Positions 51,741 through 59,901 of a stretch of DNA of 64,000 nucleotides are shown in pieces. The notes under the pieces were generated by a model. That model was not told where the DNA came from and did no database searches. It was given only the letters and a program-made list of their open reading frames with translations. Origin of the DNA: Nocardia flavorosea NBRC 108225 (GTDB taxonomy: Bacteria; Actinomycetota; Actinomycetes; Mycobacteriales; Mycobacteriaceae); NCBI RefSeq assembly GCF_001613385.1, contig NZ_BDCG01000029.1, positions 1 through 64,000 on the forward strand, in the 5' to 3' direction. Made by a program: the position numbers and the translations under genes. The first letter of the stretch is position 1. Each line of letters starts with the position of its first letter.

Positions 51741-51826
51741 CGCCGCATCCGGTGCCGGAGCGGGCAGGAGGTCGGGCGCCCCGGCTGGGCGAGTGACTCG
51801 GCCCCGTATGGGCTGCTCGGCTTCAC
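51737..51826 (-). CDS. Candidate leader peptide of the ABC operon (29 residues)
   Basis: GTG 51826 lies seven bases behind GGAG of GAAGGAGTTCAGA. The frame is short and basic: MKPSSPYGAESLAQPGRPTS and on to RHRMRR. It ends in TGA overlapping the permease ATG (ATGA). This gives the permease, which lacks its own ribosome site, translation by coupling. The alternative is that the permease starts at GTG 51854 and this frame is accidental. Confidence 0.35.
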   Translation of the reverse strand: MKPSSPYGAESLAQPGRPTSCPLRHRMRR

Positions 51827-52111
51827 TCTGAACTCCTTCGATAGTGATCCCCACAGGACGGGGAGGAGGGAGGCGAGGCGGCGAGATGTAACGCGGCTCT
51901 CACAGTGTCCGGTGAGTGTATGCGTATGTATTCGGTAAAGACAAGGGTTCAGTGCGGATCGACGACGGTGGAAACCTGGCGGTAACCGTGCCCTTATCGC
52001 TCGTACGTGCGCAGATGAGGTTCCGAACGGTCGTGCAGGCAGGTGTCGGGGCCGAACGTGCCGGCCGGTCAGAATTTACGTATGCACGCGGTGGTGGTGA
52101 TCCGCGACCGG
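51741..52111. promoter_or_regulatory. Promoter region of the ABC importer operon with LacI sites B and C
   Basis: It contains, on the minus strand, TTGTCT (51939-51944) as a candidate -35. TACATACGCA (site B, within 51916-51933) overlaps the expected -10 region. A further site C, TGCATACGTA read on the minus strand (52077-52086), lies about 150 bases upstream. Two sites at such distance allow DNA looping by a LacI tetramer or cooperative binding. Apart from the candidate leader peptide no gene is seen. Confidence 0.6.
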
Positions 52112-53116
52112 TCAGGCCGGTGGCGGGGCGACCGTGGCGCGTTCGACCAGCTGCGGGGCCATGACGACGCGCTGCGGGCGATCCTCGCCGCTCGTGTTCT
52201 CCAGGCGTTCGACGAGCAGGCGGGCGGCCGCCGCCGCCATCGCGTCGAGGTCGTGGCCGATCGTGGTCAGGCGGAATGCTTCCCATTCGGCCATCGGAAT
52301 GTTGTCGAAGCCGACCAGGCTCAATTCTCCGGGAATGTCGACGCCTCTGGACAGGGCGGCGTTGAGTGCTCCGATCGCCACCACATCATTACCGCAGAAC
52401 ACCGCGGTCGGGCGCGGGTCGGTGCCGAGAAGTTCCAGCATTGCGTGATAGCCGGTGTCGAACTCGAACGGACCCCGGTGGGTGAACGCTCCGGGCAGGG
52501 CGATACCCGATTCGGCGAGCGCTGCCCGGAATCCCAGCTCCCGGTCGCGGCCGGTGCTGGTGGTGTCGGGGCCGAAGATACCGGCGATGCGCCGGTGGCC
52601 GATATCGGTGAGATGGGCGGCGGCCAGCCGCCCGCCCAGTTCGTTGTCCACCACCGCGGCATCGGCGGTATGCGGGGAACTCTCGCGGTTGAGGAAAACG
52701 AAGGGGAGGCGGCGGCGCTGGAGTTCGGCCGGTAACCGCGAGTCGAGATTGCTGGTCAGCAGTACCGCGCCGTCGATCGATCCGTCCACGAGCTGTTCCA
52801 GGGGTACCTGGTTGTCCGACCGCTCGGTGAACACCATCATCCGGTACGAATGCTTTTCCAGTTCGTCGTGCAACGGGCCGAGTAGATGCGGATAGAAAGG
52901 GTTGGTGAGATCGCTGACGACGATGCCGATCCGCTTGGTTCGCCGGGTCACCAGGCTGCGCCCGGCCTCGCTGGGCACATAGCCCAGGGCTTCGACGGCT
53001 TCCTGGACCCGGGCGCGGGTTTCCGCGGCGACCCGGGGGTCGCCGCGCAGGGCGCGCGAGACGGTCGGCTGCGATACGCCCGCCAGGCGGGCGACGTCGC
53101 GACTCGTGATCGGCAT
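52112..53116 (-). CDS. LacI-family repressor of the importer/catabolic region
   Basis: A 334-residue LacI/GalR regulator. TSRDVARLAGVSQPTVSRAL and on to EALGYVPSEAGRSL (residues 4-56) form headpiece and hinge. The periplasmic-binding-like core begins at RIGIVVSDLTNPFYPHLLGP near 62, with FLNRESSPHTADAAVVDNEL near 145, and GFDNIPMAEWEAFRLTTIGH near 275. ATG 53116. It lies between the importer operon and the divergent catabolic operon. It is the natural candidate for the TRCATACGYA sites, whose spread indicates both operons and the NTF2-like gene as targets. Confidence 0.93.
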   Translation of the reverse strand: MPITSRDVARLAGVSQPTVSRALRGDPRVAAETRARVQEAVEALGYVPSEAGRSLVTRRTKRIGIVVSDLTNPFYPHLLGPLHDELEKHSYRMMVFTERSDNQVPLEQLVDGSIDGAVLLTSNLDSRLPAELQRRRLPFVFLNRESSPHTADAAVVDNELGGRLAAAHLTDIGHRRIAGIFGPDTTSTGRDRELGFRAALAESGIALPGAFTHRGPFEFDTGYHAMLELLGTDPRPTAVFCGNDVVAIGALNAALSRGVDIPGELSLVGFDNIPMAEWEAFRLTTIGHDLDAMAAAAARLLVERLENTSGEDRPQRVVMAPQLVERATVAPPPA

Positions 53117-53453
53117 GGAACCCCCTGATCGGCTACGTGGTCGCCGGGTGGCGGCCGCGCCGGAACTGCTCCGGTGGTGTGAATACGAATCTTAGTCCAT
53201 CGCGCTGCGTACTCGGCCGGGTCCGGCGCTTCGTGGCCGTCCGCTGGTCCGAGGTAGTGAACTGCCCGGTCGGGCACGTGAAAACGGCGTCCAGGCATGG
53301 ATCCGGCGCGGCATCCGTTGACATGGCGCCACCGTTCCTGCACGATGCATACGTATAAATGCTCTGTGTCGTGCCCGATTTCCCGTGGATGCGCCGCCGC
53401 CCCGCGCGTGCCGAGCGCCCACCGTGCGAAAAACCACCGTGAAAAGAGGACAG
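53117..53453. promoter_or_regulatory. Divergent promoter region of lacI and the catabolic operon, LacI site D
   Basis: TTGACA at 53318-53323 is a strong -35 for the plus-strand operon; a weak -10 (CACGAT) lies 17 bases on, at 53341-53346. TGCATACGTA (53346-53355, site D) begins immediately after, where a bound repressor would block RNA polymerase. AAAAGAGGA before 53454 is the ribosome site of the bicupin gene. The lacI-side promoter is not clear. No further gene is seen in these 337 bases. Confidence 0.6.
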
Positions 53454-54593
53454 ATGTCTCCCGAAATCACCGTCACCGCCGCGGACCTCGACCGGTACAC
53501 CATCCGGCGCAGCGATTTCGTGTCCTGCAACCAGGCGTTCATCGACTGCCGGACCCCCGGATCCGACCGCAAAGAGAACTACTCGATGATCGGCCGCGGC
53601 GTCACCCAGAGCTCCGGCCAGGTGGTCAACCTGCAGGAGCCGCACGGTTTCCAGATCGGCGCCGCGGCCATGCCCAACGGGGTCACCAACAATCTGCATC
53701 TGCACTTCACGGCAGAAGTATTCCTCTGCTTCCGCGGTGAGTACCTGCTGCGCTGGGGTGCCCACGGTGAACAGGGTGAACTGGTTCTGCGCGAAGGGGA
53801 AATCGCCTCGATTCCCACCTGGATCTTCCGCGGATTCACCAATATCGGACCCGACGACGGATTCCTGTTCACGGCACTGGGCATGGACGACACCGGCGGA
53901 ATCATCTGGGGCCCGGCAGTCCTCGAGGAAGCCAAGGGGCACGGTCTGCACCTGACCGCGGACAACAAACTCATCGACACCGTGGCCGGGGACGAACTAC
54001 CCGACGGTATCGAACTGGTCGAACCGATCAGCGCTGAACAGATCGCCGCGCTGCGCCCGTTCACCGCAGAACAGATGGCCGAACGTATCGCGACCCAGGA
54101 AAATATCCAGTGGTCGCGCCGTGCCCTGCTGGATTCCGCGCTGTCCGGCGGCGGTGTCGAACTCGGGCTGGTGATCGGGTACGGCATGACCGAAGACGTC
54201 ACCCAGGTCCCGCGGATCCACAACCCGCACGGGCACAACATCGCCTGGCTCCGCGCCGACCCCGGCGCCGGGGTCTCATCGCACCGGCATGCGGAACGCC
54301 AGGTCCTGATGGTCAAGGACGGTGAATGGGCGGTGACCGTCAATCGCGGCGCCGACGCCCGCACGGTGCGTCTGGGTCCCTGGGACATGCTGTCGGTTCC
54401 CGCCGGCGCCTACCGGGCGATCCGGAATGTGGGCGGCGAGACCGCGCTCATGCTCGTCGTCAACAGCGGCGACGGCCGGGTCCGGCTCACTTGGGACGAC
54501 GAAGTGGTGAAAGCGGCCGCCGACGCCGGTGACGCCCTCGACCACAACGGATACCTCGCGCCCTACGCGCTGGTCCCGCGCCGGAAGCGGTGA
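53454..54593 (+). CDS. Bicupin protein, first gene of the catabolic operon
   Basis: A 379-residue protein with two cupin domains. Domain 1 has motif 1 NLHLHFTAEVFLCFRGEY (two His and Glu) near residue 80. Its motif 2 reads IPTWIFRGFTN, with Arg where the third His is expected. Domain 2 repeats this: SSHRHAERQVLMVKDGEW near 280 and VPAGAYRAIRNVG near 313, again Arg for His. The metal sites are thus altered or use other ligands, and it may be an isomerase, lyase or oxygenase with unusual coordination, or a non-catalytic sensor. ATG 53454 follows AAAAGAGGA. Function unknown. Confidence 0.75.
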   Translation: MSPEITVTAADLDRYTIRRSDFVSCNQAFIDCRTPGSDRKENYSMIGRGVTQSSGQVVNLQEPHGFQIGAAAMPNGVTNNLHLHFTAEVFLCFRGEYLLRWGAHGEQGELVLREGEIASIPTWIFRGFTNIGPDDGFLFTALGMDDTGGIIWGPAVLEEAKGHGLHLTADNKLIDTVAGDELPDGIELVEPISAEQIAALRPFTAEQMAERIATQENIQWSRRALLDSALSGGGVELGLVIGYGMTEDVTQVPRIHNPHGHNIAWLRADPGAGVSSHRHAERQVLMVKDGEWAVTVNRGADARTVRLGPWDMLSVPAGAYRAIRNVGGETALMLVVNSGDGRVRLTWDDEVVKAAADAGDALDHNGYLAPYALVPRRKR

Positions 54594-54594
54594 G

Positions 54595-55329
54595 ATGGGC
54601 GACGAACTACCCCTCGTCCTCGTCCCCGGAATGCTGTGCGATGCGCAGCTGTGGGCGGAACTGACACCGCGGCCCGATATCCGGACGGTGCACGCCGCGA
54701 TCGATGCGCCGTCGATCGCGGGAATGGCCGAACAGGTGCTCGCTTCCACCGACGGTCCCTTCGTGCTGGCCGGACTCAGTCTCGGCGCGATCGTCGGCTT
54801 TGAAGTGCTGCGCCGCGCCCCGGAACGCGTGCTGGGGTTCTGTGCGATCTCGACCAACCCGCACGCGCCGGTCGCCGCGCAGTACCGGGGCTGGCACGAT
54901 ATGGCGTTCCGCACCCTGCGCGGCGAGTTCGAGACCGTTGTCCGCGACACCATCGCTCCCACCATGTTCGCCGAGCGGTACCGTACCGCCGAGCGGATCG
55001 AGCAGGTGGTGGCCATGGCCCGCCGTATCGGACCCGACCGCTTCCAGAATCAGCTGCGGGCCCAGGCCGAACGTATCGACTCGGTCCCGTCGCTGGCCGC
55101 CGTCGACTGTCCCGCGTTGATCATCTCCGCGGACGAAGACGCACTGTGCCCCCGCGAGTTCCACCGGGCCGTCGCCGACGCGATCGAGGGTTCCCGCCTC
55201 GAAACGATCGCCGATGCCGGACACCTGTGCACCTGGGAAGTGCCGCACCGAATTTCCGACCTCATGAGCCATTGGCTGCAGGCCGTCGCCCCAGACCGAA
55301 TCACCCGACAGGAGTCGTCATGCCCCTAG
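54595..55329 (+). CDS. Alpha/beta hydrolase of the catabolic operon
   Basis: A 244-residue hydrolase. LVLVPGMLCDAQLWAEL near residue 7 is the oxyanion motif. FVLAGLSLGAIVGFEVLRRA near 58 is the nucleophile elbow (Ser near 63). SADEDALCPREFHRAV near 180 gives Asp, and IADAGHLCTWEVPH near 203 the His. ATG 54595 lies one base after the bicupin stop. It overlaps the HisD-like gene by ten bases. It may hydrolyse an ester or lactone intermediate of the pathway. Confidence 0.87.
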   Translation: MGDELPLVLVPGMLCDAQLWAELTPRPDIRTVHAAIDAPSIAGMAEQVLASTDGPFVLAGLSLGAIVGFEVLRRAPERVLGFCAISTNPHAPVAAQYRGWHDMAFRTLRGEFETVVRDTIAPTMFAERYRTAERIEQVVAMARRIGPDRFQNQLRAQAERIDSVPSLAAVDCPALIISADEDALCPREFHRAVADAIEGSRLETIADAGHLCTWEVPHRISDLMSHWLQAVAPDRITRQESSCP

Positions 55330-56642
55330 TTCTGAAGAAACCGATCCCGGCCGAGGCGGTCCGCCGGGACCGCACCGATGTGAGCGAACGCGTTTCCGCG
55401 ATCCTCGAGGACATCCGGGTCGGCGGGGACGGCGCGGTGCGCAAATACTCGGAACAGTTCGATACCTGGAGCCCCGAATCGTTCCGGCTTTCGCCGGCCC
55501 GGATCGACGAGATCCTCGACACCCTGCCCGCGCAGGTCGTCGAGGATATCGAGTTCGTTCAGCGGCAGGTACGCACGTTCGCACAGCATCAGCGGGATTC
55601 GCTCACCGACTTCGAGGTCGAAACGCTTCCGGGTGTGCACCTCGGGCAGAAGCATATTCCGATCGGCCGGGTGGGCGCCTACGTCCCGGGCGGGCGCTAC
55701 CCCCTCACCGCATCGGCGCATATGACCATCGTGACCGCCAAGGTCGCCGGTGTGCCGAGCGTCGCGGCCTGCACCCCGCCGATCCGGGGCGAGATCCCGG
55801 CCGCGACGGTCGCGGCCATGCATCTGGCCGGTGCCGATGAGATCTATCTGCTGGGCGGGGTGCAAGCGATCGGTGCGCTGGCCCGCGGTACCGAGACCAT
55901 CGACCGGGTCGATCTGCTCGCGGGGCCGGGTAATGCCTATGTCGCCGAGGCCAAAAGGCAGCTCTTCGGTGAGGTCGGGATCGATCTGTTCGCCGGCCCC
56001 ACCGAAATCCTCGTCATCGCCGACGATGCGGCGGACCCGTTCGTCGTCGCGGTCGATCTGCTGTCCCAGGCCGAACACGGCCCGGATTCGCCGGCGGTGC
56101 TGATCACCACCTCGGAAACGCTGGGGCGCAAGGTCATCGAGCATATCGAGGCGCTGCTACCGGATATGCCGACCGCCGATTTCGCGGCGCCCGCCTGGCG
56201 CGATCACGGTGAGGTCCTCGTCGTCGAAACCCTCGAGGAGGCCTACGCGCTCGCCGACACCTACGCGAGCGAACACGTCGAGGTTCTGACCCGCGAACCG
56301 CGTGAAGCGCTGCAGAAGATGACCAACTACGGCGGTCTGTTCCTCGGTGAAGGCACCTGTGTGTCCTACGGCGACAAGGTGATCGGCACCAACCATGTAC
56401 TCCCGACTCGCGGGTCGGCGCGCTACACCGGTGGGTTGTGGGTCGGTAAATACCTCAAGACGGTCACCTACTCCGAGGTCGTGGACCAGGCATCGAGCGC
56501 ACAGCTCGGCGAGGTGTGCGGGCGCGCCGCCCGGGTGGAACTGTTCGAGGGACACGCACGCTCGGGTGATGTGCGCGCCGCCAAGTACGCGGGCGCGCCG
56601 TTGCCGTGGGCCGCGGATACCTATGCGGGAGCGGGCTCGTGA
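55320..56642 (+). CDS. HisD-family dehydrogenase, paralogue 2 (HpsN-like)
   Basis: A 440-residue histidinol-dehydrogenase-fold enzyme. IGRVGAYVPGGRYPLTASAH near 118, DEIYLLGGVQAIGALARGTE near 180, DLLAGPGNAYVAEAKRQLFG near 203, LSQAEHGPDSPAVLI near 250 (Zn-binding Gln/His) and ASEHVEVLTREPREAL near 320 (catalytic Glu-His) are present. It resembles HpsN, which oxidises dihydroxypropanesulfonate, more than biosynthetic HisD, judging by remembered sequences. Context (hydrolase, SDR, aldolase, sugar-type importer) indicates an alcohol or polyol oxidation step. ATG 55320 follows AGGAG. Confidence 0.87.
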   Translation: MPLVLKKPIPAEAVRRDRTDVSERVSAILEDIRVGGDGAVRKYSEQFDTWSPESFRLSPARIDEILDTLPAQVVEDIEFVQRQVRTFAQHQRDSLTDFEVETLPGVHLGQKHIPIGRVGAYVPGGRYPLTASAHMTIVTAKVAGVPSVAACTPPIRGEIPAATVAAMHLAGADEIYLLGGVQAIGALARGTETIDRVDLLAGPGNAYVAEAKRQLFGEVGIDLFAGPTEILVIADDAADPFVVAVDLLSQAEHGPDSPAVLITTSETLGRKVIEHIEALLPDMPTADFAAPAWRDHGEVLVVETLEEAYALADTYASEHVEVLTREPREALQKMTNYGGLFLGEGTCVSYGDKVIGTNHVLPTRGSARYTGGLWVGKYLKTVTYSEVVDQASSAQLGEVCGRAARVELFEGHARSGDVRAAKYAGAPLPWAADTYAGAGS

Positions 56643-56727
56643 AAGAACCCTCCATCCGGAGCGGATCGGTGACCGAAACCGGTCCCCGGGGCCTCCGGTC
56701 GAGTGAATCGTCGTGGGGAGCGGGCCG

Positions 56728-57633
56728 GTGACCGATTCGGGTGTTTGGAATGAGCCGGTGATGAACGGTACGCGAGCGGAGACCGGGCCGGTGAACGACC
56801 CGGCCGCACGAAATGGGATGCCTTCCGACCCCGGATTGCAGCGTGAACAGGGCGCGGGGCGCGCAGAGGTCGTCGACCCGGTCAGGGGGCGTACGGCGCT
56901 GGTGACCGGTGGCGGCAGCGGACTGGGCGCCGCGATCGCGGTGGCGCTGGCCGATGCGGGCGCCCGGGTGATCGTCGTCGGACGGGACCGGGACAAGCTC
57001 GACCGAGTCGCCGCGTGGCGACCCGAGTCGATGCGCCCGGCGGTGTGTGATGTCGCCTCGCCCGATTCTGTTGCCGCGCTGTCCGGGGAACTCGTGAATG
57101 AATCGGTGTCGATCCTGGTCAACAATGCGGGGATACCCGGCCCTGTCGCCCCGCTCACCGAGATCGAACCCGCCGAATGGGACGATGTTTTCGCGGTCAA
57201 CGTGCGGGGCGTCTACCTGCTGTGCCGAGCCTTTCTGCCCGCGATGGTCGCGGCCGGCCGCGGTGATGTCATCAATCTCGCCTCGGTGTCCGGGAAGCGG
57301 CCGTTGGCGCGCCGGACCCCGTACTGTGCGTCGAAGATGGCGGTTATCGGGCTCACCACCACGCTGGCCGCCGAGGTCGGGCCGCTCGGGGTGAACGTGA
57401 ATTCGCTGTCGCCCGGACCGGTCGACAGTGCGCGGATGCACCGGAACTTCCGCCTGGAGGCCGAACGTACCGGAACCAGCTACGAAGATGCCGAGCAGGC
57501 TTTCGTCTCCAGGGCGGCGCTCGGGCGAATGGTCACCGAGGACGAGGTGGCCCGGGCGGTGCTGGCGATGCTGGCGATGCCCGGCCTGTGCGCCGCCGAT
57601 ATCGATCTGTCCGCCGGGATGGTGGCGCGCTGA
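56728..57633 (+). CDS. Short-chain dehydrogenase/reductase of the catabolic operon
   Basis: A 301-residue classical SDR. TALVTGGGSGLGAAIAVALA near residue 57 is the cofactor motif, ILVNNAGIPGPVAPLTEI near 130, catalytic Ser in NLASVSGKRPLA near 183 and Tyr/Lys in TPYCASKMAVIG near 200. An unusual 50-residue Gly/Pro/Thr-rich leader precedes the fold, so the start is uncertain. GTG 56728 has GGGGAG upstream; GTG 56713 and ATG 56761 are alternatives. It overlaps the aldolase gene by TGATG. It probably interconverts a hydroxy and keto intermediate. Confidence 0.85.
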   Translation: MTDSGVWNEPVMNGTRAETGPVNDPAARNGMPSDPGLQREQGAGRAEVVDPVRGRTALVTGGGSGLGAAIAVALADAGARVIVVGRDRDKLDRVAAWRPESMRPAVCDVASPDSVAALSGELVNESVSILVNNAGIPGPVAPLTEIEPAEWDDVFAVNVRGVYLLCRAFLPAMVAAGRGDVINLASVSGKRPLARRTPYCASKMAVIGLTTTLAAEVGPLGVNVNSLSPGPVDSARMHRNFRLEAERTGTSYEDAEQAFVSRAALGRMVTEDEVARAVLAMLAMPGLCAADIDLSAGMVAR

Positions 57634-58379
57634 TGGCCGGGATGAAACAGCGGCTGGCCGAAGGGGAACAGCTGCTCGGGGCACTGGTCCGAATGCCCGC
57701 CGAGGAACTCGTCGAGATGGTCGGTGTGGCCGGATTCGACTATGTCCTGATCGATTGCGAACACGGCCCCGCGGATCTGATCCCGCTGCGACAGCATATC
57801 GCCGCCGCGCAGGTGCACGGTATGGACGTGCTGGTGCGGGTCGGCCAGAACGAGCCCGCGCTGATCCAACGGGTACTGGACCACGGTGCCGGCGGGGTTG
57901 TCGTGCCCCATGTGGATGATGCCGGGGGCGCCGCGGCAGCGGTGCATGCCGCCCGGTATCCACCGGTGGGCGACCGGGGTTTCGCGACCTATGGGCGTGC
58001 GGGCCGATACGGGACACGGGCCGCTGCCGATCATCTCGCCGCCGACGCGCGGGAAACACTGGTCGTCGCCATGGTCGAATCGGCCGTGGGCTGCCGCAAT
58101 GCGCGCGATATCGTCGCCACCCCGGGAATCGACGCTGTGATGGCCGGTCCGGCCGATCTCGCGGTTTCGCTGGAGGTAGCCGGTCCGGCCGATCCGGTTG
58201 TCGTGGCCGCGGTGGCGGATGTGCACCGCGCCGCGGCGGAACACGGACGGACTCGGCTCGAGATCGTCTCCGATGCGCCGCGGGCTCGCGCCGCATTCGA
58301 TGCGGGCGCCGGCCTTGTGGTCGTCAACCTCAGCCATGTGCTGATGGAGACATTCGCGGGGTTGCGCGCGGTGCGGTGA
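57633..58379 (+). CDS. HpcH/HpaI-family aldolase
   Basis: A 248-residue class II aldolase-like protein. GVAGFDYVLIDCEHGPADLI near residue 29 has the family's active-site Asp-Glu-His run. VLVRVGQNEPALIQRVLDHG near 68 and GVVVPHVDDAGGAAAAV near 89 follow. VVAMVESAVGCRNARDIVAT near 146 carries the metal-binding Glu, and GPADLAVSLE near 180 the metal-binding Asp. The family cleaves 4-hydroxy-2-keto acids to pyruvate or oxaloacetate and an aldehyde. As the last gene of the operon it would give the final carbon-carbon cleavage. Confidence 0.9.
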   Translation: MAGMKQRLAEGEQLLGALVRMPAEELVEMVGVAGFDYVLIDCEHGPADLIPLRQHIAAAQVHGMDVLVRVGQNEPALIQRVLDHGAGGVVVPHVDDAGGAAAAVHAARYPPVGDRGFATYGRAGRYGTRAAADHLAADARETLVVAMVESAVGCRNARDIVATPGIDAVMAGPADLAVSLEVAGPADPVVVAAVADVHRAAAEHGRTRLEIVSDAPRARAAFDAGAGLVVVNLSHVLMETFAGLRAVR

Positions 58380-58623
58380 ACGCGGGGTTTCCCCTGGGGT
58401 TGTCGAGGGTCCGTGCACGACCGTCCCGGACGTCGTGGGCGACTCGACCCGTTCGGTGGTGACGGCGCGAATCCGGGCCGGCGGGTCCGGGTCTACGCGG
58501 TCATTGCCGTGGCCGGGTTCGCCGCGTCCGATCCGGGCGCGGCGGCGCTGGGGTCGCGCATGGGTCGAATCGGGTCATCGGAAGGTGGTGCGAATACTCG
58601 GTGCGATCGCACCGCCTACCCGG
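58380..58623. other. Convergent intergenic region
   Basis: 244 bases between the aldolase and DUF418 genes. It contains a small palindrome, GGTGCGATCGCACC (about 58600-58613), which may act as terminator. No gene-like frame with good codon bias. Confidence 0.4.
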
Positions 58624-59901
58624 TCAGGCGCTGTCGGTGGCGGAGACGGACGGGTTGTGTGAAATCTCCGCTCGGCCGTATACCAGTCGGCGTAACAGGG
58701 TTTCGGCCGGTCCCGGAGTTGCTCGCCGTTCGAGGAGCACAGCGTAGACGACCGTGACGAGCCACACCCCGACGGCGAACGCGGCCATGCCCGCACTACC
58801 GAGCACGGCGCCGAGGCCGAGGCCCCACGCCGCGAGTAGTGGCGCGCACAGCACCGACTGAGCCAGATAGCAGCTCATCGAACGTTTACCCACCGCCGTG
58901 ACGGCGTACGTGATCGGCCCTGGCCGGCGACCGGCCAGTCGACCGCCGATCAGCCCGAACACTGCTACGTAGCCGAGACCGCATGCCAGGCCTGTCGCCA
59001 TCTGCGGTGCCATCAATGCGGCCATCGCCGGCTCCACGCCGCTGATCACCCCGGCGTGGGCGAGCGCGTGGACGATCCCGAAACTCCAGCCGATCGTGAT
59101 ACCGCCGATCGCAGTTACCCACAGCAGCCGTCGGTGTTCCTGCGGCCGCTCCAGTACCCGATGCCGCGCGGCCCAGAACCCGAGCAGGATCGATACGGGC
59201 ACAACCATACTGAACAAACCCTGGACGAAAGTGACCTGGACCGGCCACATCGTCATCCGCGCGACGACCGAGTCCCAGAAGGTGTCCGCCGTAATGCTGG
59301 CATATGCCGCGTCCGCGAAACCCGGGTCGAACTGGTTGCCGGTGTCCTCGCCTGCCAGAACGGCCACCGCCCCGAGCGTGGACAGTGCTGCCACCAGGAG
59401 CGCGATCGCGGTGCCGATCCCGGCCCAGACCAGCAGTGTGCGATCGGAGCGGCGCAGGAACAGCCACACCAGGACGAGGCCGGTGAGGCCGTAGGCGCCG
59501 AGTATGTCGCCGCCCCACAGCAGTAGGGCGTGCACCGCGCCGAATACGACGAGCCAGAGGTTCCGGCGCTGAATCACCGACCGGACCTGTTTATCGGACA
59601 GCCCGCGCTGTTCTTGCCGCCGGGCGATCATCACCAGGCCGTAACCGAACAGGAACGCGAACATCGGGTAGACGCGTAGATCGACGGTGGTGATGAGGAT
59701 GCCCTGCACCACGGTATCGAGTACTGAGCCGTCCACCGGATGTGCCCCGGACGCCGAACGCTGCCCGCCGTACAGGTAGTAGGCCGTATTGGCCAGCACG
59801 ATAAGGAGCAGCATGAATCCGCGGGCGAGATCCGGTCCCGGGATCCGTTCGGTCCTGCCCAGCGGTGCGGGACCGCGTGCCGTCGCCTGGTCGGTTGTCA
59901 T
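58624..59901 (-). CDS. DUF418 membrane protein
   Basis: A 425-residue protein with about ten helices and the DUF418 C-terminal domain. RIPGPDLARGFMLLLIVLAN near residue 18, YPMFAFLFGYGLVMIARRQE near 77, and the late VGKRSMSCYLAQSVLCAPLL near 338 with LLRRLVYGRAEI at the end are the family blocks. The family is related to acyltransferase-like membrane proteins; function not established. ATG 59901 overlaps the stop of the upstream TetR gene (ATGA), so both are one operon. Confidence 0.92.
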   Translation of the reverse strand: MTTDQATARGPAPLGRTERIPGPDLARGFMLLLIVLANTAYYLYGGQRSASGAHPVDGSVLDTVVQGILITTVDLRVYPMFAFLFGYGLVMIARRQEQRGLSDKQVRSVIQRRNLWLVVFGAVHALLLWGGDILGAYGLTGLVLVWLFLRRSDRTLLVWAGIGTAIALLVAALSTLGAVAVLAGEDTGNQFDPGFADAAYASITADTFWDSVVARMTMWPVQVTFVQGLFSMVVPVSILLGFWAARHRVLERPQEHRRLLWVTAIGGITIGWSFGIVHALAHAGVISGVEPAMAALMAPQMATGLACGLGYVAVFGLIGGRLAGRRPGPITYAVTAVGKRSMSCYLAQSVLCAPLLAAWGLGLGAVLGSAGMAAFAVGVWLVTVVYAVLLERRATPGPAETLLRRLVYGRAEISHNPSVSATDSA

